Made by a program: the position numbers and the translations under genes
Shown here: in pieces, positions 10,834-19,916 of the stretch
Layout of the letters: every line of letters starts with the position of its first letter
Position numbering within the stretch: position 1 is the stretch's first letter
Notes under the pieces: model-generated
Seen by the model: only the letters and a program-made list of their open reading frames with translations
Told to the model about the DNA's origin: nothing
The model's database searches: none
Origin: Chondrus crispus
Taxonomy: Eukaryota > Rhodophyta > Florideophyceae > Gigartinales > Gigartinaceae
NCBI RefSeq assembly: GCF_000350225.1
Contig: NW_005179057.1
Location: forward strand, 759,618-823,617
Reading direction: 5' to 3'
DNA: 64,000 nucleotides

Positions 10834-11850
10834 ATGGATATCATGTTCTTGCTGGAGGACACGTTTCAGACACCGTACCGCCAGATGATTTCGGTCGATG
10901 ATAACGACATGATGCAGGCCTTTCACCGCTACATGCGCCTCGAGCGCTTCTTCACTGGCTCGTGGCTCGGCGCCCTGTGAGGCACCATTTCTAGCCCCGG
11001 GAGAGGCCTGGAACCGGTCAACCACACCCTCGATCTCATTGAGATCTGCCTCGGCGACTTTGAGGGCTCCTTCTTTTACCCGGGCCCGCAGCCCCCGTTC
11101 GTCGACATCTCTGTAAGTCCTCATCACCTTTGTCCTTGCTTTTTTTGCTTCTCCAAACAATGCCCGCCTGATCCTAACACCCCCTCTTCCCCAGCCACGA
11201 TCTTCGAGCGCGCGCGCTCCTTTCTCAAGTTCTGGCGCAACCTGGAGCTAGCCGACGGCCGCTCGAACCTACACCGCTGGTTTGCCGCGCGGGACGCCTG
11301 GGAGCCCGCCACGTACCTGCAGAGCGACGACTGAACCCACATCGGCGCCCTGCCGCCGCAGATCGGTCCGGTGTCCTTCCTGCGCACGCGGAGCCCGGTG
11401 TCGCTGGCCGTCGAGACGGCCCGCAGCAAGCACGTGCTGAACAATGGCCATGAGAGCGCCCAACACCGTAAGCAGGCCGCCAACGCCATCTGCCGCAACC
11501 ACGCCGCTGTCACGAAGGACGCCATGCGCGGCGTCAAGGGATGCCCGGACGAGTTTCATAGCGTCACGGACTTTGCTTTCAGGGTGCTTAGCGAGGTCCT
11601 GTTGGACCTGTCTAAGCTGGAGGAGGCGGAGATCCGGGTTAAGGAGACTGTTAAGACCGAAGAATGGGTCATGCTTGGACATGCTCTTCGGTTTGAACGA
11701 GTGAGATGCTGCTCGGAAAAAGTTGGGGGATACATGGTGGTGCACTTCGTTCATTCATTAAGTGACTATGGAGGTAGGATAAACTATATCGGTTCCGCCC
11801 TGTTCACTCTTGCCGACATGAGCAGCCGAAATGATTTTTTCGAATGCTGA
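10834..11850 (+). pseudogene. GST-like protein fragment with one intron
   Basis: The predicted product matches the C-terminal all-helical domain of a plant/algal glutathione-transferase-like family. Segments visible in order are IMFLLEDTF, MRLERFFTGSWLGAL, HTLDLIEICLGDFEG, PPFVDIS, FERARSFLKFW, NLHRWFAARDAWEPATYL, ...IGALPPQIG, and a C-terminal ALRFERVR like the ALRYLRxR of these proteins. A canonical intron at 11113-11194 has GTAAGT, a CTAAC branch-like site and CAG. Joining at these sites does not keep the frame exactly, and two in-frame TGA codons occur (near 10978 and 11331). The N-terminal thioredoxin fold is missing. It would have been a cytosolic or plastid thiol-transfer enzyme. I call it a pseudogene. 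Confidence 0.6.
11113..11194 (+). other. probable spliceosomal intron (82 bp)
   Basis: Starts GTAAGT, contains CTAAC about 20 bases before the end, and closes with a pyrimidine-rich CCCCTCTTCCCCAG. It interrupts the GST-like gene exactly between the VDIS and FERARSFL segments that are adjacent in the family. Confidence 0.6.
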
Positions 11851-12118
11851 TCGCGCCCCTCATGCGATTTTCCCGAGTGGTGTACTCCACTAGAACGAGC
11901 TCCGACTTTTTCACCTGCTCTAATACTGCAGCTTCTGATATTGAAGGCGTGCAATTGTTGGCATGCAGCTTAGCCCGTACTGCTGAACCCGTCTTGACAC
12001 TGGTCGTGCAAATCCGAACTTTACGTAACCTATCAGGGCAGAAATGTTAGTCTAGCATTCCTGCCATATCATCATCGTCACTGTCGAAATCATCTTCCAA
12101 ATCTTCTGTTTGATGTCT

Positions 12119-14275
12119 CTACTCATTGGTGCCGCTTAGCACAGCGCTTTCGCTGCTGTCAATGTCTTGCAGTGCAGAAATGTTTAATCTGGCGAATGTC
12201 TCTTTGGAGATTTTCAACACCCCACTGATAACCTTCTCTTTCTCCGATCTACCCGGTAACATCTCTTGCAGCGTGATTTCGGGTATCAAAGATTGGCTCC
12301 TCTCACTTGTCACGTCACCACTGACAGCTGTTGCCTCATCATGCGTTGCCGTTGTACCTGAAGGATTGTCGTTCGTCCGAACAGAGAACAATTGCCTCAG
12401 AAACCGAGCAATCCGATAGATTGTTCGAAGCATTGACGCATGTGATCCAAGAGTCATTTCCTCACCACAATGGCAATAGGCGCAGACGAATCGCAGAGCA
12501 ATTTGCAAGATGTTAAGGTTGCGCTTGATCTCTGTGACTCGGTTTTCGCCGTTCGAACCAACAGTGACGGTGACTTGATAAGTCGCCTGTATCACCAGGT
12601 CTTTGCTTTCCGATATAAGAGCAGCCAGAAGCTTCCGATTGGTGACGGATGTGTGTGTATCCCACCCTACAGTAGTGTCAGGTATCTCGGAAGCGGGGAC
12701 GGATTCCGCATCACTGTGCAAAAATCGAAAGGTGGGTGACGAGTGAGAGCGATGGAAAGAGTCATATTCACTCCAGTTAACCAGTAGAAAGAGGCCGCTC
12801 TCGAACATTTGGATCTTTAAGCGATCCCGAGAGATTCTCAAACAGTCGTTAATAATAGTAACGATCCTCTTGCATATGAACAGATGTTTGCGCCTAGTCG
12901 GGCAGGAGGGATCCGGAGGTAACTCGGCCTTCACGCACTCGTGATGCATTCGCGCGGTGTGCAGCGTTTGCTTGTCCAAAACACCTGGTTGCAGCCAAGA
13001 AGGCTTCGTAGAAACATAAACATCAATTCCATTGCGGTCACCATCCCTATCAATAAAGGCTTTGGTTGTTGTCAATTCTGCCGCATATGCTCGTATACTT
13101 TCGTCGGAGAGATTTCTTGCGTTCATCACCGCACGTTTGGCTGTACTGAAGCGAAAACTTGCATGATTTTTGCCCAGTCCGTGTTTGAATTCTGAACGAG
13201 ATTTGTTATGTTTGAGCCCGAACAAGAGGACGCTGACGACACGCGATGTCATCCGGGGGTCATCCTGGTTATTGTGATCGACATCCATAAACGAAGATAG
13301 AGTCTGTGCAAGCGATCTTGACACGGTATCCGCGTTCACTGCCGCATTGATTTCCATAATAACTGTGGGGTTGTCTTTGAGAACGTCCCTTTCCAGGTTC
13401 TTAGTTGCACCTTTTCGAGACCCTCCCTGCACCCTTGATCGAGATGGTATTCGCGAACTACCTGCAGGGCTTTGAAGAATGAGGAGTTTGATGTCCTCTA
13501 AACTGGACGCCGTATTTGCATTGCTTTTCACTAGGTCCGATAATGTAGCATTGCAGCTGGCCAGCTCTTCTGCCAACCGTTTGTGCACTGCCTCTATGGA
13601 TCGCTGCAACTCAGTGCTCTCAAGCGCGGATGAATTCGATCGGGGTGGGTGCAAGGTAGGGTTCGAACGTGCGGCAAGCTGTAACTCGGTGCTCTCAAGC
13701 GCAGATGAATTCGACAGGGGTACCCGCGCAGTAGGGTTCGAACGTGTGGCCTCAGTCTGAGAGGGTCTTAGTCTTCGACGCTTCTCGGCGCTTCCAATTC
13801 CGGCCTGTAATGGCAATGGACGCCTCTTATGCGCGGACACTGTACGTCGCAGACCCATGTTTCCTTGTGCTTCTTTTTGGGGGCTGGATGATGGCGAAGC
13901 TATGACTTGGAATGAAGGTCCCACAGAATCTGTCCGAAATCGCAAACGGGAAGATCTCCGCCGTGTCTTATCTGCACCCGAAGACGCTGGTGTGTGTGAG
14001 TGAAGGGAAGAAGGTTCTGTAGTGTGAAGAGGTTGGCGCGGTGATGAAGGAGGCGACGACGTGTCTGGAGAACGAGGTCGGTGAGATGCGAGAACGGCTG
14101 ATTTCGCGCGAGGGGGTAACGAAGATCGCAGATTTGATAGAGGAGGACAAGTGGTGCGTTCGGAAGTCGAAATGTTTTCCTTGGGTGTGAGGAGTGCCTT
14201 CGAAGTTGAAGGGATGTTTTCGGAACCACTATGCGTAAAACGCCGTACATACCGCCTGAAAGAACTGCCCATCAC
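12119..14275 (-). CDS. unknown 718-aa protein, transposon-associated?
   Basis: One of the longest unbroken frames in the window that lies outside retroelements. Residues 1-215 are low complexity, rich in Ser, Pro and Arg, probably disordered, with basic clusters such as HKRRPLP and EKRRRLRP that could be nuclear signals. A unit containing NSSALESTELQ occurs twice (about residues 188-200 and 211-223). Residues 220-270 look helical. Residues 300-570 have globular composition, and the tail is Ser/Glu-rich. After the TAG at 12119-12121 the frame stays open for 23 codons to a TAA at 12048, giving an acidic DDFDSDDDDMAGMLD tail that looks like the original C-terminus. No domain is recognised. It may be an accessory transposon gene or a host-lineage family. 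Its 5' neighbour at 14357 is divergent with about 80 bp between them. Confidence 0.5.
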   Translation of the reverse strand: MMGSSFRRYVRRFTHSGSENIPSTSKALLTPKENISTSERTTCPPLSNLRSSLPPRAKSAVLASHRPRSPDTSSPPSSPRQPLHTTEPSSLHSHTPASSGADKTRRRSSRLRFRTDSVGPSFQVIASPSSSPQKEAQGNMGLRRTVSAHKRRPLPLQAGIGSAEKRRRLRPSQTEATRSNPTARVPLSNSSALESTELQLAARSNPTLHPPRSNSSALESTELQRSIEAVHKRLAEELASCNATLSDLVKSNANTASSLEDIKLLILQSPAGSSRIPSRSRVQGGSRKGATKNLERDVLKDNPTVIMEINAAVNADTVSRSLAQTLSSFMDVDHNNQDDPRMTSRVVSVLLFGLKHNKSRSEFKHGLGKNHASFRFSTAKRAVMNARNLSDESIRAYAAELTTTKAFIDRDGDRNGIDVYVSTKPSWLQPGVLDKQTLHTARMHHECVKAELPPDPSCPTRRKHLFICKRIVTIINDCLRISRDRLKIQMFESGLFLLVNWSEYDSFHRSHSSPTFRFLHSDAESVPASEIPDTTVGWDTHTSVTNRKLLAALISESKDLVIQATYQVTVTVGSNGENRVTEIKRNLNILQIALRFVCAYCHCGEEMTLGSHASMLRTIYRIARFLRQLFSVRTNDNPSGTTATHDEATAVSGDVTSERSQSLIPEITLQEMLPGRSEKEKVISGVLKISKETFARLNISALQDIDSSESAVLSGTNE

Positions 14276-14356
14276 GTTGGGAAGCGCGGCAAACTCGAAC
14301 TGCGACTGTTTGTGGAGATCACTTAACTGTTTCGCGGGAAAACAGTTTTCAGAAGT

Positions 14357-15149
14357 ATGTATGAGTTGATTGCAAAGACAGCTTCTACCATGCCCGCCAC
14401 TTCCACCATTCGCACGCTGCGCCGCCCGCGCGCGCCACCCCCAGGGCCGATGTGCCGGCGCTGCGCGCCCGCGCCGGCCTTCGCGCTGCCGCTGCCGGTC
14501 TTGGCGGGCGTGCTGGCGGTGGTGTCCGTGTTGGTGACGCTGGCCTTCAACACACTTCTGCCGCCGCGCGCGCGCGTCTCGCTGCCGCGCCTAGCGCGCC
14601 GCCTGCTGCTGTTGCCGCGCGCGTCGCGTCGCGCCGCGCGTCGCGCCGCCCGCCGCCCGGGCCCGCCGCCGCGCGCCCGCCGCCCGACCCCGTGGCCCAG
14701 CTGGACGGGCTGCGCGCGCGCGCCGTCGCACAGCTGGACAACAAGCGCATCGCCTCGGCCGTGCGTCTCTCCCACGACGACTTTGTCACCCTGCCCGGCC
14801 TCCAGCGCCGCGAGCTGCTCGCCACCGCCTTCGCCGAGATCGCCAACGCCCCGCCGCACAAGCGAGCCCCGCCCGCGCGCACGGTCGCGCCCGCCGTCGA
14901 CGCTTCCACCCCCGCCGCAGGCAATGGCCGCGCCGCCATCAGGCCGACGCGCTCCTTCTGGAACGTCGTCTGGAACGCCGCCGAGAGCGTCAATGGTTGC
15001 GCCGCCGCGCTCGGCTTCGTGCTTTGCTTCGCGAGCCCGGACATCCGTCGCTTGTGGACCAGGTCGTCGATGTCGTCGTCCCTATCGCGCAGAAGACGCC
15101 CCCGTTTCTTGTCGCCGTCGTCGACCAGATCGTCGACTTGCTCACGTGA
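14357..15149 (+). pseudogene. GC-rich single-pass membrane protein, frame-broken
   Basis: The stretch is far richer in GC than its surroundings. From the ATG at 14357 the frame gives a Pro/Arg-rich N-terminus and then a 25-residue hydrophobic segment (LPVLAGVLAVVSVLVTLAF) typical of a signal anchor. Protein-like sequence continues in the second phase (PVAQLDGLRARAVAQLDNKR, RLSHDDFVTLPGLQRRELL, AFAEIANAP) and finally in the third phase (PSLVDQVVDVVVPIAQKTPP, FLVAVVDQIVDLLT) ending at TGA 15147-15149. Each switch occurs in a GC-rich run, so at least two frame changes have happened, unless the assembly is wrong. The family is not recognised. Opposite-strand frames here are GC-driven shadows. Confidence 0.45.
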
Positions 15150-15395
15150 TTACCGCGCCGAGGGCCAGGGGAGAGAAGGCCCGCGTTTGGGGACTATCGT
15201 AGTGTAGATGCGCGTCGTAGAGTAGTGCGCGTGGTACTTGTTCGTCCTATCCGCTCGCGTTGACGCCGGGGGGGCGAGGGAGCCCGTCTCTTGCATGTCG
15301 ACGCCGAGTGCCGTTTCGAGGGCCGAAGGTTTTGCGGAAACGCCTCCCGTGCTTGACTCAAGATCAGTCTCCATCCCAACAACATTCGGAATAAA
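15150..15395. other. spacer before UTP6-like fragment
   Basis: No gene supported. The open frame starting at 15238 may hold a few residues of the upstream part of the next gene in another phase, but this cannot be shown. Confidence 0.35.
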
Positions 15396-16175
15396 TTGTT
15401 CCAATTTCTCCCTCCCGTGCCTGCGCCGGCGGGCCAACCTTCCACTACCCCATCCCATTCCCTTACTCCCACCAACCCACCACCAACAGTTTGGGAAAAC
15501 CTAATCGCCCTTATCAGCACTTGCGAACAGCACCAGGCAGCTACTTCCCTCGCCAAGAAAGTGCTTGTCCTCATCAAGTCTGGAAAAGTTTTCAGTGGTG
15601 ATTTTTCTAGTAGCGGAACGGAAGGCCCCGACGGTGTGGATCCCAAAGACCCTCACACCTGGTCTATGAACCACTTTGCGAACATGCTAGAATCAAAAAC
15701 TTGTCCCTTGTCAAGAAAATCGCACGATGTGTTGACGGCCAAGGTTCTCATCCCCTTTCGAGGGCGCGATGAGGAGAGAGCTCTCTGCGCATGGTTATCT
15801 TCAGAGGGCAATCTGAAACAGTTGCAGGGCATTTGCGATACCATGCTTTCCCTGCCCCCGCTCACATTGAAGTCATTACACTCGGCCATCCGGTCTCAAA
15901 TGAAAAATTATGACCGCATGCAGAGTCAGGGACAACTATCTGGTGCAGACGTGCTTCAGCTGCCTTTCCAAACAAGAAAACTTTTTAAAGCAGCAACGGC
16001 TTTGCAATCGGCGAACACAAATGTGGACTTGTGGCTTGATTATCTGGATTTCGAAAGGCGCATTGCACGCGAATCAAAGCTGGCGACGAAAGTCAACTGG
16101 CAGGCATTGAAGACTTTAGACGCAAAGCGAGGAGAGCTCTTTACAGAGAGACAAATTCTCCGCAACCTTGCATGA
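15396..16175 (+). pseudogene. UTP6: UTP6-like protein, C-terminal part only
   Basis: UTP6 is a HAT-repeat component of the U3 snoRNP/SSU processome that matures 18S rRNA in the nucleolus. The last 60 residues (TNVDLWLDYLDFERRIARES, then NWQALKTLDAKRGELF) match the family's C-terminal HAT-like end, where DLWMxYxxEE and a YWRAMKxLQ block are usual. About 260 of the expected 600 or so residues are present, and no upstream half was found. The first 35 residues are proline-rich and probably not native coding sequence. The TGA at 16173 is the natural end. I infer a 5'-truncated copy. A short divergent UTP6 is less likely. Confidence 0.55.
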
Positions 16176-16483
16176 AGAACAGCGTGCTGCTCTGGAGCGT
16201 GCTGGGAAAACGCTTGGGACGCACCATACTCGCACTGATAGATGTCAGACCTCTCAATGACTGATTCTAACACGGGCCGTTTTATCCAGCGGGCTGAAAC
16301 ACATTCAATGCAATACAACATTACGCTCCACTGTTCTACTGCGTACTACCAACTCGCATCTCTAAATTCCGAGCATTGTGGCGAGCCTTTTTTTGCCACA
16401 GAGCTGTCTCAGAAGCAGCGCATGTTTTGCCAGGTGAAGCCCACGATAGTATGGGTGTGGGGGGGGTAGGCGGGCAAGTTGAT

Positions 16484-17590
16484 TTACCGCACAGCATCTT
16501 CAACAGTGCTATCGCCCTCTTCGACGAGTTCGGCGCGCTCTTCTCTAGTCCATTCATCTTTGGTGCCGATGGAGACTTTTGAAGCACTGAAAAGGCGCTG
16601 TTGGCATATGACGGCAATGGCCATCATGACGGCACACAGGCAGAAGACGGTGGTATTCTCATAGTTTTTGTACAGAATGAGGCAGACTATGAGATTCAAA
16701 GGAAGACGAAAGTAGTTCATAATGGCGGATCGGGTGACCTCGGGAACATACTTTGCTCGCATGGTACCCATAGCCGGAAAGTACAAACCGCAAATGACCT
16801 CAAACGCAAGCAGAGCGCCGTACACCTCCCATACATTGGATGATATGGTGGTGACGAAAAAGCAAACGACGCCTATGATGTACATATTGCGCATGAATAG
16901 CTCAGCGGGTTGTGTCTTCATAAGAAAGACGAATAAAATGCTTCCAATTATGATGCAAACCATGAAGGAACAAAAGATCATGCCATGCGGAATCTCGCCA
17001 AGTGACATGGCATGCGACGCGGCCTGTAGCGCCGGGGTCCAACTGAAGACCATGAGATACATGGCAGACTCAAAGCAGGACTGAGTGATGCCGACAAGCA
17101 AGATCTTCTCATCGGCAATCATCATATGCCAGGCACTGCGCAAGCCGCCGGTGACGGTCTGCCTACTATCGCCAAAGTTCTCGGACCAGGACAACATGAC
17201 AATGAGGCCCGTGGCGGCGAGGATGACAGCGGCCGTATCAAACGGGGCGACCTTTCCAAACTGGGCAGCGACCATGCCAGCAATCTGGCCTGCGACAATG
17301 GCGACGACAGCATTCCCAAACTGGGCCTTTGAAAAAGTGTCGGCGATGAGGTTGGGATCAAAGCCGCGGTTGTTATGCTCCGACACAAGCCACGACTCAA
17401 AGGCCGAGAAGAGGATGCTGGTAGCAATGCCCGCCAGCAGCCTGCCGACCATCAAGGTAGCAAAGTTCGGCGAGTGCTTGGTCATGCAGGACAGGGCGTA
17501 CGTGATGACGAAGACCAGGACGTTAAACTTGCGGCCATACTTGTCGGCGATGGAGCTGATAAAAGTGCCCAGTCTCAGGCACCCCGTTAA
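16484..17590 (-). pseudogene. MFSD5/MOT2-type transporter, N-terminally truncated
   Basis: This family of major-facilitator membrane proteins includes the algal molybdate transporter MOT2 and human MFSD5. The frame shows the loop motif SSIADKYGRK, then ALSCMTKHSPNFATLMVGRL, ILFSAFESWLVSEHNNRGF, a string of hydrophobic helices (ten or so), and the conserved YFPAMGTMRAKYVPEVTRSA, with a cytosolic acidic tail after the last helix. All are diagnostic of this family. The first two membrane helices are absent. The frame runs on to 17695 but the extra N-terminal residues are unrelated and correspond to another reading phase of the fragment to the right. Roughly 370 residues of family sequence remain and are unbroken. 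A truncated transporter is unlikely to work, so I treat it as a fragment. Confidence 0.8.
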
Positions 17591-18179
17591 ACGAAAACGG
17601 GTGCGAAGCATGCCGCTGCGAATCTGAATGAATGGTGAGCAGATGCGGTTGTCCATCGTCATACAGGGACGCATTCCACGGTACCCCATACGCAATCACG
17701 CAAACCTCAGGAGCACTCTTCTCAGACTGCTCCCCTGTTCGCTTCTCGCAGTTGGACGATAACCTCTTCACAACACCCAGTGGCACTCCATCAACACGAG
17801 CCTCCAGCTTGGACCCCTCCATCACGCGTTGAGGCCCGACAAGCCGCACATGTGAAGACATCAACGCACCCCACCCTGCGCCGACACTCTGGGTCAAACG
17901 GGATGACACGGTCATTGCGTAGTCGGATATACCATGAAGGTCTTTCTCATCTGATGAGTCTTCATTGTCGTTCCCCATGTCAGACGCTCTGACGGCATTA
18001 CCATCGTCTGTAAATAAGAGACAATTGGCACTAGGCATTGCTTTTAGCAAGTCCAGTTTTCGCCTCTTGCGTTTCCGCATCAGAGTCACCTCGGAAACCT
18101 CATAAATGCTGTCACCCGCCTCGTTAACATTTGAAGAGTTAATTTTGTGATTGCAAGTCATTTCCTCGCTTTTAAACAA
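17590..18179 (-). pseudogene. TMEM62-like fragment joined to the transporter
   Basis: The 218-codon frame (18179-17523) begins with a charged region and contains VRLVGPQRVMEGSKLEARVD, GVPLGVVKRL, a YGVPWNASLYDDGQPHLLTI block and HPFSFNG. That series resembles the Ig-like domain following the phosphoesterase domain in TMEM62-type metallophosphoesterases, where a short strand pair, LPW(N/D)xSxY, a glycine and HPFSV follow in order. The last residues (from about 17590 leftward) are only another phase of the MFSD5-like gene. The junction between the two unrelated sequences is therefore near 17590, in the same orientation. Identity is tentative. The phosphoesterase domain itself is not in the window. 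Confidence 0.35.
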
Positions 18180-18453
18180 TATTTGGAATGTTCATAAACA
18201 AAACTTTCGTTGTTTCAGAAAAAGTGACGATGTACCGTTCATAGACAACATTGAGAATGTTTCTTAGGTCTATGTGTATTGCCGCCACACATACAATAGT
18301 ACTGTTATTAATGCAATCTAAGTACCGTCCTGGGACAATAATAGTAACGTTTTCCATGTCAAAAACATTGCTTTTGGACAACGTTTCGTTATTTCTTTAA
18401 AACTATCGTCCAAAAACAATACTTTTTATTGTTTTCACGGTTTTGCCTCCGCA
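18180..18453. other. AT-rich spacer left of the gypsy element
   Basis: AT-rich sequence with repeated words of the type aaacaatac and attgtttt in both orientations. No gene. I find no copy of the gypsy LTR here. Confidence 0.5.
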
Positions 18454-19827
18454 GTGTTGTATACGAGTTACAACATGCGCGGCCTCCGCGCCGGCCAGCT
18501 CCACGACGATACGAGCTGGCCTGGTCTCGTCAACCAATTTATCAAACGCCACCTAACCGACAACGTCTTAGGGGAAGCGTTTGATGCTGTCGCGTCGGCG
18601 CGACAGCTTCCTCACGAAACCGAGAACACGTTTGCGGACCGGCTGGAATCCGCCGCGTTCCGATGCACGGCCGTGTTCTCAGAACCAGCCCTCGCGCACT
18701 ACTTCGTGCGCGGGATGTACACTGCGACTCGGGCCGCAGTGGCAGAGACGATGCAAAGGTTGCCCGGACAACAAAAGACCGAACTCTCAACGATTCGCCG
18801 TATCGCAACGGCTGAGGGAACAACCTACCGCGCCCGCCGCGGATTGCCGCTGCCGGATCCAAAGCCGGCAGCGAAGGGAATCCGAACTCCTAGGTCGCAC
18901 GGAACAAGTTCGCCGGCGACCGCCCTCCACATTGGAGAAGATGAGTGGCAGGCCGACCCTGTCCTCATTACGCAAGGCTTCGACCGCGCAGGAGGCCGAC
19001 CTCCAACGACAGCTTCCACAGGATCGACCGGAAGCTACGCGACTGCGTTCGCACGCACGCCAGAAGCCACGGGTGGTCCGAACCACAACATGGCAGAGCT
19101 GGATATCTCCCGTCGAGAAGGGGATCGCGTGCCACCTTACGTGCCTCGACTCACCGACGAAGAGGCACGTCACGCGGCGACGTTCGCGTCGACCGATGGA
19201 AGCGCATACGTTTGTTGGCTGTGCCGGACGTATGGCCACGCCATGTACGCGTGCCCGTTCCTGTCGCCTGAACAACGTCAGTTCACGGCGTACAGGAACT
19301 ACCGCTATCAGATGGAGACGCGCCCCGGGATGCGCAATCTCATCCAGCAGTCTACGCGGGAAGACCGAGGCCCACGGCGAGGAGACCCGAACCGATCGGG
19401 TGGGGGCGTCCGTTTCGCCCCTCGCGAAGGCAGGTATCGACACCCGGGAACCGATCAAAGGGATCGGAGTGATCCTCGTCGGATGGATACGCGGTATCCT
19501 CGTCGAGATGGAAGAGGCGACCGGGTCCGTACCCAGTTGCCCCAAGGTGTACAGAACGCCATCATGTACCTCCAAGATTGGGTTGGGGATCCGAACCCCC
19601 AGCCCTCGGAAGGAGGCAGAGGAGAACCGGTTCTCGCCGCCCCTCAAATATTGCAACGACCGGACGTTGCAATTCAAGGTCGCAAAGCATCCAATTACTT
19701 CGTAGAAGATGCCCAGCCAGGGTGGAGGAGCGACGCGCACCACCACGGCCAGGGACTCGTTGACGCGCTAGCTAACGATAGCAGGGCGGGTAGCTCCGAC
19801 AGCTCGGGTAGTTCGAAAAACCCGTAA
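18454..19827 (+). CDS. gypsy gag-like ORF (fossil)
   Basis: A capsid-like helical region (ADRLESAAFRC, YFVRGMY) is followed by a low-complexity linker and one CCHC zinc knuckle (CWLCRTYGHAMYAC, near residue 255), then an Arg/Gly-rich nucleic-acid-binding tail. The product would form the core particle and bind element RNA. The opposite strand and other phases are also open but follow from the high GC content. The pol frame begins 90 bp after this frame closes and is in a different phase. Confidence 0.75.
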   Translation: MLYTSYNMRGLRAGQLHDDTSWPGLVNQFIKRHLTDNVLGEAFDAVASARQLPHETENTFADRLESAAFRCTAVFSEPALAHYFVRGMYTATRAAVAETMQRLPGQQKTELSTIRRIATAEGTTYRARRGLPLPDPKPAAKGIRTPRSHGTSSPATALHIGEDEWQADPVLITQGFDRAGGRPPTTASTGSTGSYATAFARTPEATGGPNHNMAELDISRREGDRVPPYVPRLTDEEARHAATFASTDGSAYVCWLCRTYGHAMYACPFLSPEQRQFTAYRNYRYQMETRPGMRNLIQQSTREDRGPRRGDPNRSGGGVRFAPREGRYRHPGTDQRDRSDPRRMDTRYPRRDGRGDRVRTQLPQGVQNAIMYLQDWVGDPNPQPSEGGRGEPVLAAPQILQRPDVAIQGRKASNYFVEDAQPGWRSDAHHHGQGLVDALANDSRAGSSDSSGSSKNP

Positions 19828-19916
19828 AGACGGTTACGTTCGCGCGGTCGCGTGAGCCGTCTTGTCACACCAACCTAGACCCGTTACGATTCAACCCCGG
19901 CGGAGGAGGGAAATGT

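Noticed and set aside
14323-15044. Minus-strand Ala/Gly/Arg-rich frames of 165-178 codons
   Set aside because: GC-driven shadows of the plus-strand membrane-protein remnant, with low-complexity composition.
18180-18453. Possible 5' LTR of the gypsy element
   Set aside because: No palindromes, G-box repeats or end motifs of the 3' LTR are present here.
18581-19746. Long frames on both strands overlapping gypsy gag
   Set aside because: High GC removes stops in all phases. Only the 18454 frame holds the capsid-like region and the CCHC knuckle.
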